From DATKEJ01 sp963768715 (GTDB lineage Bacteria > Bacteroidota > Rhodothermia > Rhodothermales > DATKEJ01): DNA of 64,000 nt. The notes under the pieces were generated by a model. It did not search any database. It had not been told where the DNA came from and saw only the letters and a program-made list of their open reading frames with translations. Below are positions 50,001 to 62,500 of this stretch, piece by piece (position 1 is the first letter of the stretch; each line of letters begins with the position of its first letter). The stretch covers positions 369,382 to 433,381 of the forward strand of contig CAVYJC010000008.1 of NCBI GenBank assembly GCA_963768715.1. Direction: 5' to 3'. The position numbers and the translations under genes were made by a program.

Positions 50001-53000
50001 CGAAGCATCGTGTCCGGCGCGGTCCGAGATCAACTCGGCATGCTCGATCTCGGTGACGACGATAATTTCCTGCAACTCGGCGCGAATTCCATCGACATCC
50101 TGCAAATCGTGAGTCGAATCGAAGAAGTGACCGGTATTCGTCTCGAGCTGGATGCTGTATTCAATCATGCCTCTATTTCCGGTCTTGCGGATCTCGTGCG
50201 TCTGGCCTCGGTCGCGTCTGGTGACGGGGCCCGGAAGCTCGAGGACGAATCCGTAGGATTCTCCGTCCCACTGGTCATTGACCCGGCCGAGCGCGAGCGT
50301 TTCAAAAGCATGCAGCACGGAGTGTTGAGGCCTGAGAATCCACATGAGGAGATTGTTCTCGGCTCTGCGGAACCGTTGAATGGCCTCTTGGAGCAAGTTG
50401 GCCAACGCCGCAGTCGACGACGCTTCGATTCTCGCCCGATCGGAATCCAGCAAATGGAAGCGATACTGGCTCCGCTTCGTCAAGTCGAGATCGAAGGCGA
50501 AGTTCGTCGCCTATACGCGTCTGCCGGTGGGCTCTATCCGGTCCAAGTCTTCATCTACGCCAAACCGGGACGGTGCGAGGGGATTGAAGGCGTCTGGTAT
50601 CATGATCCCGCCGGGTCACGACTTTTGAAGCTCGGCCCCGGACTTTCATCGCTGGACAGGTGTTTCGATCGGTTGATCAATCGGCCGATCTTCGATTCTT
50701 CCGCTCTTGCCATCTTCCTGGTTCTGGATCGCCGTGCGATCGTGCCGCTCTACGGCGATCGGAGTGACGACTACGCACGCATTGAGGCAGGGGCGATGTG
50801 CCAGATCCTCGAATCAACGGCACCGCGCTACGGAGTCGGCCTCTGCCAGATCGGAGAATTCGACACCCCGCGTGTGCACAGCCTCCTCAATCTCGATCCC
50901 GAGCAAGAGCCAATCCATTGTCTATTCGGTGGGCTGATGCTCGAACAGGAGGAGCCCGTCGCAGATTCCAGGGTCTTGGCGCTGACTCCATCGCAGGAAT
51001 TCATTGCCGGCCAAGCGATTGACGGCGCGGCCCCGGTTGAGCAGAGCGTCTCAATCGTGAAATGGCTTGATGGTGAAGTCGACCCTGCATTGCTCCAAAG
51101 CGCTCTTGATCAACTTGTGGCATCCGAACCTGCACTCCGTGGCCGGCTCGATGCTTCGAGCGAAACGCTTCGCCAGGTGATATTGGACAACATCAGCGTC
51201 GAAATCGACCAGCCAGATCTCCTCTCCACTGCCGCAACGGATCCGGAACACGCTGCGCTCGCGTACGCTCGGGACATGGCGGCAGCGCCGTTCAACCTTC
51301 TTCGAGAACCGCTCGTGAGAGTCGGTCTCGCAAAGGTCTCGTCCAGGCGTTCGTTGCTGATTCTCGTCTGCAGTGCGTTTGTCGTCGACTGCTTCTCCAT
51401 TCGCATTGCGCTTCGACGTCTCTTCGAACTGGCGCACTCGATCGCAAAAGGAAATCGAATCGAACCGCAGGCTAACCGATCGACTCTCGAGGTACTGGTG
51501 TCCGCCTGGCGTCAGCAAATAGAGGACGAAGGAAACGAAGAGCGAGTTCAGATTCTGACCGACTGGCTGGCGGGATCCTCGCGTCTCTCCCCTGATAACT
51601 CGGAGGACGGGCAGAAAGTGCGTCCGACTGGGGCTACCGGAGAAATCGAGCTGACTATCCCGCTACAGGATGTCGCTGCTCTTCGAGAGGTCGTCGCGGC
51701 GGAGGGCGCTACCCTATTCATGGCTCTGATGGCTGGATTGGCGCGCTGCATTTCGGATGAAACCGGGAAACGTGACTTAGTGCTCGGGACTATCGCGTCA
51801 GTCCGTCCCGTCTCGGGAGGCGCTGACGTCGTCGGGCCTTTCTCGAATCCTGTAGCCATTCGGGTTTCTGGCGTGGGGGAAGGTTCTCCAGCCGACGATC
51901 TCAAGCGCGTGAAGGAAGCAATCATTTTCGCCTTCAACCACCAGACCGTTCCACGGGCCCTTGTCGAGGAGCGCATGAAGGGCAACGGAGCACCGATCGA
52001 GGTCAGTACCGTTTATCGCGCCAGGACCGGAGAGTTGAACCTCCCTGGAGTCCGCATCAGTTCGGAAAAGTCGCCTGCGGTGGGTACCCAATATCCGATT
52101 GAGATCACGCTGCAGGAGAGTCCGCAAGGTGTTCATTGCAAGATTCGCTTTCCCCTTAACGGTTGGGAAGAGCGGCTTGCCCGCGTAATTGGTCAAGATC
52201 TGCCGCGAGCAATTCGAGGGCTCGTAGGGTTGAGTGTGTCAGACTCCGTGCTCACGAACCTCCCGCAAGGCCCATCCATCGAAGCCGTCAGGGCGGCTAC
52301 AGACTTCCGGTTGATTCATGGGATCGTTCGGGAAACCTGGGAAGCCGAGCTGAAAGCTCCCGTGGACCCTGAGACTCCTTTCTTCGCTTTGGGCGGCGAA
52401 TCGATGTCGGCCGTTGCAATCTGCAGTGAGATGGAGCGGAGGCTGGGGTACGAAGTCGAGCTTGCTCGGATGTTTGAAAATCCCTCCGTCCACAGCCTTG
52501 CAAGCAAATTGCAGAGGGAGGGGAGACTTAAGAGTCACGGTTCCCTGGTGCAGCTTCGCGCCGGGCGGGGGTATCCCATTCTTGTGATTCCCGGACGGTT
52601 TCCGTCACCCTACGAGTTAATCGGTCTTGCCCGTGCGCTTCCGGGCCATCGGCCTGTCTTCTTCTCCAACGTGCTGGAGCTACCCTCTTTCAAAAAGGAA
52701 GAACCAACAGTCGAGGAGCTGGCAGCAGACCTTCTGAACGACCTGAAGGTGCTCACGGACTGGGAAAGAACCTCAATCATCGGAATCTCTATGGGTGGCA
52801 TCATAGGGTATGAACTCCTCTCCAGGATGCCGGACGTGCCGTCTTCTTGCAGCCGCCTCGTCATGACCGACACTGATTCACCGGCGAGTTTGCGAGACCG
52901 GACTAGCGTCTCCGAGATATCGCGCATATTGCTAACGGGCCCGACCCAATTTTGGTGGGTACAAAAGCTTCGGCGAAGATTTCGGAAGAAGTGGATGTCG

Positions 53001-53372
53001 AGAGCGCAACGGAAGCTGGCGCGCATCGCAAGATCGGCCCTAAACAGGCTTCCTCTCATTCATCTGGAACACTCCGATCCCGCATATGAGTATTGGAAGC
53101 AAGAAAGGCTGTTCACCCGGAAGTTCGATCGGATTCTCGGTCGATACACCATTCGTCCGGCTCGATCCCGCGTCACGATGCTGCTCGCGAAGAACGAGGT
53201 GACGCGTCCGGCGTCACTCGTCGACAGCTGGCGCGATGCCAGTGGCGACAAGATTGACCTTTTGTGGTACCCGGGACGCAAAAACGTAAATACTCGCAAC
53301 GAGCCGGCTCGCAGTGTCATCCTGGCTCATCTTGGCAGTGCCCTGGCTCTCAAGGAGGGGTTTGAAGGGTAG
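47059..53372 (+). pseudogene. Two-module NRPS: Cy-A(Cys)-PCP-Ox-C*-PCP-TE, two frame breaks
   Basis: ATG 47059 (after AGGAAG) starts a heterocyclisation domain: LTPLQQAYWVGRKPG and the DGLLTD (DxxxxD) motif that marks Cy domains. One surplus base near 47245 and one break near 48370 must be corrected. The A domain has YTSGSTGRPKG (48880), FDLSVYDVFG (49014), LGGATEASIW (49308), YRTGD and NGKIDR; the ten specificity positions read by alignment to GrsA give DLYNLSLIWK, the cysteine code. PCP1 is LGANSIDI (50074). An FMN-type SagB/nitroreductase oxidase follows (RRSRRRFDSRP, YASAGGLYPVQVFIY). The next C domain (51000-52260) has SAFVVDCFS where HHxxxDG is expected, so it looks inactive or altered. 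PCP2 is LGGESMSAV (52390), then a thioesterase with GISMGG (52780). About 2,100 aa. Predicted to make a thiazole-containing peptide. Confidence 0.88.
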
Positions 53373-53406
53373 AGACATCTGGAAGTGCGATCAAAGAAGG
53401 GAGGAC

Positions 53407-54060
53407 ATGATGAGTAAAAAACGCCAGCGTCCAGAGAGCCAGGCACGCTGGGATCAACGCTACGTCGACGGCGATCTGCCGTGGGACAGCGGCAAACCCG
53501 ACATCCATCTGCGCAGCGTGATTGACGAGCTTGGCATCAAGCCCGGGAAAGGCCTGGAGATTGGATGCGGCACCGGGACGAACTCGATCTGGCTTGCGGA
53601 GGAGGGCTTTGAGATGACCGGACTGGATGTCTCGAAAACCGCGATAGCTAAGGCAGAGGCGAAGGCCGCCGCTGCCGGTGTCGAGTGCCGGTTTCTGGTC
53701 CGCGATTTTCTTGTCGATGAGGTCCCCGGCGCCCCATTCGACTTCGTCTACGACCGTGGTTGTTTTCACGTCTTCGACGGTGACGACGAGCGCTCACGTT
53801 TCGCCTCTCGGGTCGCGGAGCTGGTTGCGCCTGAAGCGAGGTGGCACAGTCTCATCGGCTCCACCGATGGTCCGCCCAGGGATAGCGGTCCTCCGCGGCG
53901 CAGCGCGGCCGAGATCATCGCGGCCGTGGAGCCTCACTTCGAAATCCTCCAGTTGAGGTCGACCGTCTTTGATCAAGGAGATCACCGCGAGGCCAGAGCG
54001 TGGGTGCTCGTAGCGCGGCGGCGCACTGCTCTTCGACTTGAGGAGGTTCGAACTACTTGA
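53407..54060 (+). CDS. Class I SAM-dependent methyltransferase, NRPS-linked
   Basis: 217 aa from ATG 53407, preceded by a strong AAGGGAGG ribosome site five bases away. Motif I is GLEIGCGTGTNSIWLAEEGF, with GLDVSKTAIAKAEAKAAAAG and FDFVYDRGCFHVF after it, and SLIGSTDGPPRDSGPPRRSA near the end. The opening ARWDQRYVDGDLPWDSGKPD is that of the thiopurine/tellurite-type methyltransferase group. It starts 35 bases after the NRPS stop on the same strand, so it probably modifies the NRPS product (tailoring) or protects the producer. Converges on, and overlaps by eight bases, the PQQ dehydrogenase gene. Confidence 0.88.
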   Translation: MMSKKRQRPESQARWDQRYVDGDLPWDSGKPDIHLRSVIDELGIKPGKGLEIGCGTGTNSIWLAEEGFEMTGLDVSKTAIAKAEAKAAAAGVECRFLVRDFLVDEVPGAPFDFVYDRGCFHVFDGDDERSRFASRVAELVAPEARWHSLIGSTDGPPRDSGPPRRSAAEIIAAVEPHFEILQLRSTVFDQGDHREARAWVLVARRRTALRLEEVRTT

Positions 54061-55732
54061 GTCGTTTCAGGTATCCGACGAGCGCTCGGATCGCAGCCGG
54101 GTCGGCGATAGAAGGATCGGGCATGAACGAGCCAGGTGCGAACTCGGAAGGACTCGCCAGGAACGACTCCAGATCCTCCGCCGTCCAGCGTCCCCCTTTC
54201 GACTTGAGGACAGAAGAGTATCCCGGATAGCCAGTCTCAGCAATCGCCCGGTCATAAATCCCCCAGAGTGATATCTCGTCTTGACTGTTCGTTTGGGGGC
54301 GCATGCCGTGGCAGGCCTGGCACTGCTGGATAATCTGATCCAGCCCCAAATCGATTTCGGAAGACGTCAGCTCGACTGGGAGTCGGCTCGATGCAGCCAT
54401 TCCTTCCGCGTCGACGGTCACCTCGACGAAATGAGCTGCGTCGGTCCATAGTAGAATGGTTCCATCCTGCATCTGAATGAGATCACGGATCCGCTCTCCG
54501 ATCAAAACGGGTTCGACCAGACGCACCTGCTCTCCATCGACCCTTATTCTGAACAACCTCATGGAGCGAAGTCCCGACACGAGGAGATCGCCGTCCCATT
54601 GGCTGGGCGTATCGTGTATCTGGATGAGATTCGACGTCGCAATCGACGGAGCCCAGGCAAAAACGGGCTTCTCGTAGCCGTCATGCCGGCCCTGATTCGC
54701 ATTCAGCGGCCACGAATAGGAGCCATAATCCACACCGTAGGTGACCGCCGGCCAGCCATAGTCAACGCCCTGGCGAAGCAGATTCAGCTCATCGCCCCCT
54801 TTTGGCCCGTGTTCCGTCTCCCAAACGTTCCCGCCGGCGTCGATCGTAAGTCCCTGGGGATTGCGATTGCCCATCGTGAATATCTCCGACTGCAGTGAGG
54901 CGAGATTAATTCGTATTACCTTGCCATAGCTGCTCGTCGTATCACTAGGAGCGTTTGGATATCGGAAGCCGTCGAGAAGATGGTCTCCGATGGTCACGAG
55001 GAGACTGCCGTCGCCGTCGACCACCATGCGCCCACCCGAGCGATTGATGTTGAAAGGTGATCTGACGACAAGAGAGAACGGTAGCAGGGGGTGCGATTCA
55101 TAAATGATCTCCCATGCGTCTCCCCTGATAGTTTGCGCATCGTCAAGGTGTTGAAGGCCTCCGTTCAATACGAGCCGTGCCACACGAACGGTCTTTCCAG
55201 GCTCATCGGTGTGCCAATAATCGTAAGAGACATAGAGGGTGACCGTGCTGTCCGAAACCGCCGCTTCAAGATCGAGCACTCTGAAGCGTGGATCTATCTC
55301 AGATCGCAGCCTCGAGTCAGGTTGAACCGATGTCAGGTAACGTCGGTAGGCGTCTTCGTTCATATCGAGCGTGATCGGCAGGCTGTCGAAGTGACCCTTG
55401 CCCTCGTAACGAAAGAAGCTGCCCCTCCTGTCAACTCCGATGATCGTGTTTCCTACTGCTCCGAATCCGCCCCCCCAACCCGCGAGCTTGACGGGACCCA
55501 GATTGTCGAACGTCGATACCTTGAGCGGCACCAGAACGGTCCGGATGTACTGCACTTTACCGGCCTTCGAGTCGGCAGCACCTGTGAGAAAATTCTTCGC
55601 TGAAATGATATATCGGAGGGGAAATCCGCCGTGCCTGCCCACAAAGACACCGTTCAGCCAGACGACCGAAAGCAGTAGCACCGTAAATGCGGTGAGGAGC
55701 GCAATGCGGACCCTGGAGCGCTTAGTCTTCAT
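54053..55732 (-). CDS. PQQ-dependent sugar dehydrogenase fused to a cytochrome c domain
   Basis: 559 aa. A hydrophobic N-terminal anchor or signal (IALLTAFTVLLLSVVWLNGV) leads to a six-bladed soluble-glucose-dehydrogenase-like propeller with GRMVVDGDGSLLVTIGDH, GKVIRINLASL, GNRNPQGLTIDAGGNVWETE and HGPKGGDELNLLRQGVDYGW, the PQQ/substrate region of the GdhB/YliI family. The C-terminal 90 residues carry a haem site CQACHG and a methionine ligand candidate SFMPDPS. Electrons from sugar oxidation would go to PQQ and then the bound haem, in the periplasm. Not an obvious part of the NRPS cluster. Confidence 0.85.
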   Translation of the reverse strand: MKTKRSRVRIALLTAFTVLLLSVVWLNGVFVGRHGGFPLRYIISAKNFLTGAADSKAGKVQYIRTVLVPLKVSTFDNLGPVKLAGWGGGFGAVGNTIIGVDRRGSFFRYEGKGHFDSLPITLDMNEDAYRRYLTSVQPDSRLRSEIDPRFRVLDLEAAVSDSTVTLYVSYDYWHTDEPGKTVRVARLVLNGGLQHLDDAQTIRGDAWEIIYESHPLLPFSLVVRSPFNINRSGGRMVVDGDGSLLVTIGDHLLDGFRYPNAPSDTTSSYGKVIRINLASLQSEIFTMGNRNPQGLTIDAGGNVWETEHGPKGGDELNLLRQGVDYGWPAVTYGVDYGSYSWPLNANQGRHDGYEKPVFAWAPSIATSNLIQIHDTPSQWDGDLLVSGLRSMRLFRIRVDGEQVRLVEPVLIGERIRDLIQMQDGTILLWTDAAHFVEVTVDAEGMAASSRLPVELTSSEIDLGLDQIIQQCQACHGMRPQTNSQDEISLWGIYDRAIAETGYPGYSSVLKSKGGRWTAEDLESFLASPSEFAPGSFMPDPSIADPAAIRALVGYLKRLK

Positions 55733-56117
55733 GCAATAAAGCCTTCGGTATGGAGCGTGTCGCCCTTGAATGAAGTCCGTTCTAGATACTCTGGGCGATC
55801 TGCTTTACTTGCTTCAAGGCCCTGTACGTTGCCGGCATGTGCCTTCGCAACCTGACCTTTGGATGACGGTAGATCAGGAAGTCGAGTTACAAGGAACGTC
55901 GATTTAGTTCAACATGATCCAGGCGTTGATTGTCCGTGCGGATCCGCCTTCGCCCACCTTGGTTTCGCGGCCAACCGCGCGGATTCTTCCTTCAGTCCAA
56001 GCGAGACGCTGCCGCACGCACGAATCGTCGCTCAAAGAAGATCCTTCGATCCCCTTCCCACAACCGTGTAGCATACCTTACGGTTGCTAGCTCAGATCTA
56101 ACCCCTTTGATATCCCA
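55733..56117. promoter_or_regulatory. Divergent promoter region with a small hairpin
   Basis: 385 bases between the dehydrogenase and NYN genes. At about 56061-56087 the inverted repeat CAACCGT...ACGGTTG could form a hairpin in the leader of the NYN gene. Nothing else was recognised. Confidence 0.35.
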
Positions 56118-56939
56118 GTGGCGCGTTCCGACGAAACAAGAATCATGGCCCTCTTCTGCGATTTTGAGAACATCGCTTTGGGCGTGCGTGATACCGATGC
56201 ATCCACCTTCGAAGTTGAGAAGGTGCTGGAGCGACTGCTGCTCAAAGGCAATATCGTCGTGAAGAAGGCATACTGCGATTGGGAACGCTACAAATCGTAT
56301 CGGTCGGCCATGCACGAAGCGTCGTTCGAGCTCATCGAGATCCCGCACGTACGTCAATCGGGAAAGAACTCTGCCGACATCCGAATGGTTGTGGATGCAC
56401 TGGACCTCTGCTATACAAAGGAACATGTCGACACATTCGTCATCATCAGCGGCGATTCCGATTTCTCACCTCTCGTGAGCAAACTCCGGGAGAACAACAA
56501 GATTGTGATCGGAGTCGGCGTGAAGAATTCGACATCGGATCTCTTGATCGCAAACTGCGACGAGTTCATCTACTACGATGATCTCGTCAAGCGCTCTCGG
56601 CCAAAGAGAAAGACGACCCGCACCACAGCATCAAAGTCGACCAAGGCAACTACGAGCAAGACTGCGCAACCTCCGGAGGACAAAAAGCAGGAAGCGTTCG
56701 ATTTGATCGTCGAAACGTACGAGGCACTCGTCGACGAGCGGGGAGAGGAGGAGGTCATCTGGGGCTCGATGGTCAAGCAGACGCTGAAACGCCGCAAGCC
56801 CGGGTTTAGTGAGTCCTATTACGGTTTCAGGTCGTTTGGACAACTGCTCTCAGAGGCCGAGAAGGCCGGCGTTCTGAAACTGCAGCAGGATCAGAAGTCA
56901 GGCGGCTACATAATCAAGGCCTCCCTTGTCCATTTGTAG
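56118..56939 (+). CDS. NYN-domain (PIN-like) ribonuclease with OST-HTH/LOTUS domain
   Basis: 273 aa from GTG 56118 (MARSDETRIMALFCDFENIA); an ATG at 56145 is an alternative. The NYN domain (about 1-165) has the acidic active-site pattern CDFEN, SADIRMVVDAL and VIISGDSDFSPLVSKLREN. A Thr/Lys-rich linker (about 172-195) leads to a LOTUS/OST-HTH domain (LIVETYEALVDERG ... WGSMVKQTLKRRKPGFSE ... YGFRSFGQLLSEAE), which binds RNA. This LabA/DUF88 architecture fits RNA cleavage or turnover in the cytoplasm. Stands alone; its stop is followed at once by a tandem repeat. Confidence 0.9.
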   Translation: MARSDETRIMALFCDFENIALGVRDTDASTFEVEKVLERLLLKGNIVVKKAYCDWERYKSYRSAMHEASFELIEIPHVRQSGKNSADIRMVVDALDLCYTKEHVDTFVIISGDSDFSPLVSKLRENNKIVIGVGVKNSTSDLLIANCDEFIYYDDLVKRSRPKRKTTRTTASKSTKATTSKTAQPPEDKKQEAFDLIVETYEALVDERGEEEVIWGSMVKQTLKRRKPGFSESYYGFRSFGQLLSEAEKAGVLKLQQDQKSGGYIIKASLVHL

Positions 56940-57064
56940 GGACATGCCGCCCAGGCATGTCCGTTCGCCTCACCGCCCAGGCATGTCCGTTCGCCTCACC
57001 GCCCAGGCATGTCCGTTCGCCTCACCGCCAGGCATGTCCGTTCACCGCCAGGCATGTCCGTTCA
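56940..57064. repeat. GGCATGTCCGTTC tandem repeat (about 26-29 bp units)
   Basis: Five imperfect copies of a unit built on CCAGGCATGTCCGTTC plus GCCTCACCGC; the first three units are about 29 bp, the last two are shortened to about 20 bp. The array begins directly after the NYN stop codon, with GGGACATGCC forming the opposite arm to GGCATGTCC, so a hairpin can form. No spacers, so not a CRISPR. Confidence 0.9.
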
Positions 57065-57082
57065 CCTTTCCACAGTCGGCGC

Positions 57083-57418
57083 CTACATCAATGTGAAGAG
57101 GAACCAGAGTGTCATTACGCTCCCGAGCAGGATGGTCGTCATGCCCACGACACGCGCGATGCCGCTGCCTCCCGTCATAGGTTTCCAGGCAACGACTACG
57201 GCAGCAACGGAAAACACGATCGCGACCGAGGTCAGCATCGTTGCGTCTTGAAGCGCCGTCGGGAAAATGGATAGAAACTCAGCGACCAGTTCAGTCTGGG
57301 TTTTTCGGACGTTGCTCAACAGGACGATCCATCTGGTCATGAAACAGACCGGTGGAACCAGCAGAGCCACACCCAGCACGGCCCAGGCGGGAGATTGACG
57401 GGCTCGATCCTCGGACAT
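57083..57418 (-). CDS. Small three-helix membrane protein
   Basis: 111 aa from ATG 57418 (MSEDRARQSPAWAVLGVALL), chosen over a longer frame because the upstream extension has no coding character. Hydrophobic helices are AWAVLGVALLVPPVCFM, ATMLTSVAIVFSVAAVVVAW and VVGMTTILLGSVMTLWFLF. No family recognised. Lies between the tandem repeat and the tRNA-Asn copies. Confidence 0.55.
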   Translation of the reverse strand: MSEDRARQSPAWAVLGVALLVPPVCFMTRWIVLLSNVRKTQTELVAEFLSIFPTALQDATMLTSVAIVFSVAAVVVAWKPMTGGSGIARVVGMTTILLGSVMTLWFLFTLM

Positions 57419-57618
57419 GGCAGATGCGGCTGGTTTTTCTGTGGCCGTATGGTACGTTTTGGGTCCAGAATTGGCAATCACCGGTGATGTTGCCGCCGGA
57501 CTCGGCAAGGATTCCGGGATCGCACCAATCTTGTCCGGAACAGCGAACTTCTCGTGCGGTTCACTTGTTTTGATAAGCCGTGAGAGTGTATTTTTGCCGC
57601 TCCATTTTCCTCGGTAGC

Positions 57619-59313
<1,695 letters not shown>

Positions 59314-59598
59314 GCTCTAGCTCCCCCAAACTGTAGAGGAATTTTCGTAGGGCTTCGAGTTCATGCCTCGGCGGTCTACAATCACCTGCTTCAGACAGGA
59401 TCGAGAGACAACGGTCAATCGATAGCATGCTTCTTTGACGTTTGGTGAGGTTGTGCAATGTCTATGAGGTTGCGTAACCTTATGGGACGGGACTTCTGCT
59501 GAAACCTGTAGCTGTCGGCAATTTGGTTTCTCTCTGGCATCGTTCGGCAGATCTACTCGGCATGTGACCCCAATCGCTCGGCATTAAGTGAGGTAACA

Positions 59599-62500
59599 GT
59601 GACCCGGCTCGACATTGGAATCGATTGGAGACGTATTCGACCGATAAGGGGAAATCGGTCTGACGGATTTGAAGAGCTTTGCTGTCAACTTGCCCGGCTG
59701 GAGATTCCGCCGGGCTCATACTTCGAGCGGAAGGGTGTACCTGACGGCGGTGTAGAGTGTTTCTCTGAAGTGGCAGATGGGCAAGAGTGGGGCTGGCAGG
59801 CTAAATACGTTTTCGAATTTGGTAACAGTCAGATCAGCGAGCTCGACAGATCGATTCGGCGAGCCCTGACTACTCACCCCCAGCTAACGAAGTACTTCGT
59901 TTGTTTGCCTATCGACTTGGCGGATCCTCGACTTCAAGGAAAGGAGTTCGCAACAGATCGCTGGAAGAAGTGGGTTGCAAAGTGGAAGGCAGAAGCCAAG
60001 AAAGAAGGTCGTGACCTGGAGATCATTAGGTGGGGTAGTTTCGAGCTCAATGACAAGCTCGTCGACGAATCGAATCGAGGTCGTCTCAGGTACTTCTTCG
60101 ACACCAATATCTTTGACGAAGATTGGTTCTTGTCCCAGGTTCGAGGAGCTCTCGGAACCGCTGGCCCGCGCTACACACCTGAGCTGAATGTTGAGTTGCC
60201 TCTCGGACGAAAGCTTGAGGCGATCGCCCGCACTCAAGCCTTCGTCGACAGCATCAAGAGCGACTTCCGCCCAGCAAAGAAATCAATCGCGAGGCTGAAG
60301 GTTCCTAAACGTTCGAGCGAGGAAGAGAATGAAACCCGTAGATCCCTAACTGAACTCCATGGAAAGATTCTTTCGTCATTTCAAGATCTACTTGATGACG
60401 CAAGAGACCTCGAGTCTCATCCCTCGCACGATTTGGGGGTCTCCGACCTCGCGGACCTGTCGTCGGTTGTCTATGGCAAAGTCGACAGATTCGAGCAGTT
60501 GATTCTCCAGGCGGCCCGCGTGGATGATCAATCTAGCGAAGGTGCTTCTAAGCAAGGTGGGACGAATCCATACCATGACGCGCTGAGCTACGTCTACGCA
60601 GCTCAAAGAGAGCTGATCTCCCTCGAGGAGAAACTCCGCAATGCACACGAATTGTGCTCGACTCATGAGGTTATTCTGAGGGGAAACGCAGGTACGGGCA
60701 AGACACATCTGCTCTGTGACTTTGCGAGCGAGTGCGCTAAGTCCGGTCGCCCTACGATTCTCTTGATGGGTCAACAGTTTACCGTCGCGGCAAACCCATG
60801 GTCACAAGCGACCGAAATGCTGCAACTCCGAGGCATGAGTCCTGATGAGTTCGTCGGCGCGATGGAAGCTGCTGCTGAGGCCGCAAACTCCAGAGCTTTG
60901 TTCATAGTCGACGCATTGAACGAGGGCGCAGGGAGAGACATTTGGCCTAACCACATCGTCTCGTTTCTTGACCGAATCAGACGTTCTCAGTGGATCGTCA
61001 CGATCATGTCAATCCGAACGACATTTGAGGATGCGCTGTTGCCAGACGTAGTGCGTGCTCGTGCCGTTCAAATCACGCACATGGTTTCGCTGGTGTGGAG
61101 TACGAAGCTGCGAGCGCTTACTTCGCTTATTATGGATTGGAGTGGTCATCGGCGCCTGCCTTGAATGCGGAGTTGTCGAATCCGCTGTTCTTGAAGATTC
61201 TCTGTCAAGGACTTTCATCCAGTGGACACACACGAGTCCCAAGAGGGGCGTACGGGCTAGCATCGATCTTCGATCATTTCCTTGAGGCAATCAACGCCCG
61301 TCTCTCTCAGGTTATTGGTTGCGGAAGAGGTCGCAAACTCGCCCAGGATGTATCTCAGTGGCTTGCTGCCGAGCTGTCGAAATCGAACTCAACGACGATC
61401 CGTCGTGACTCCGCAGAGACTCAACTCGCCGACCACTTGGCAGGACAATGGGAAAGTGGGCCCATCCTCGAGGTTCTATTAGAGGAAGGCCTGCTAATTG
61501 ACTACATGGTTCGTACTGATCGAGGGACGCATCAGCAAGTGCTTTCCTTTTCCTACGAACGACTTGGCGATTATTTGATCGCCGAATCACTTGTAGATGG
61601 TGCCGACTTCTTCACCAGGATGCGCGCAGGGGCATTGAATTGGACCGAATTCTTCATCCGCAGGCTCAAGGCACGAACCTTCAGAATTCTCAAGAGGCCG
61701 ATCTCGCATAACTACCGCGGGCTTTCGGTTCGGCTAGCCGGCAACGTTCAGCGAACGAACATTAGTCCAGGGGTCTTAGAAGCACTCTGCATTGTGGTCC
61801 CAGAGAGACTGAAACGCGAACTCCACGAGGTTGACCCAAATGTTCGCGGCAACGTCAGATATACCAGCGCGTTTGTGTCCAGTCTAAGGTGGCGAAGTGC
61901 TGAGGCAATACTTGAGCCTACGTTACGCATCGTCAGAGAATTCTTCGCGACAAGGGTCATGCCCACCTGGTTTTGGAAGAATTGTTGACAGTCTCATCTA
62001 TTCCCGGTCACGGCCTCAACGCGAATTTCCTCGACGCGATTCTTTCAACGGAGTCGATCTCGGCCCGCGATTCCTGGTGGAGTGTGTTCCTACACCGCTC
62101 TTGGCACGAGGACAGCTCACTGTACCGAGTTATAGACTGGTCGTGGACGCCGCTCCCAAGATTCAAGTAGAGCGTGAGACGGTCTTACTGACTGCCACTA
62201 CGCTAGCTTGGATGCTTACAGCATCAAACCGTTTTGTTCGTGACCGCGCGACAAAGGCGCTCGTCTCTCTGCTTTCGGAAAACATTAATGTGTTGATAGA
62301 GGTACTGAGCAAGTTCGACTCCGTGAATGACCCTTACGTCAGTCAGCGCCTTTATGCGGTTGCGTACGGCTGCTCTCTCCGAAACGGTAAGATCGACGAA
62401 CTGTCAGATTTGGCAGGCAGTGTCTTCAAATCCATCTTTGCTGAAGGCTCACCACCCCCCGACATCCTCTTAAGGGACTACGCTCGGGGAGTCGTCGAGT

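Noticed and set aside
56940..57064. CRISPR-like array
   Set aside because: Units are directly abutting with no unique spacers, lengths shrink from about 29 to 20 bases, and no cas gene is near.
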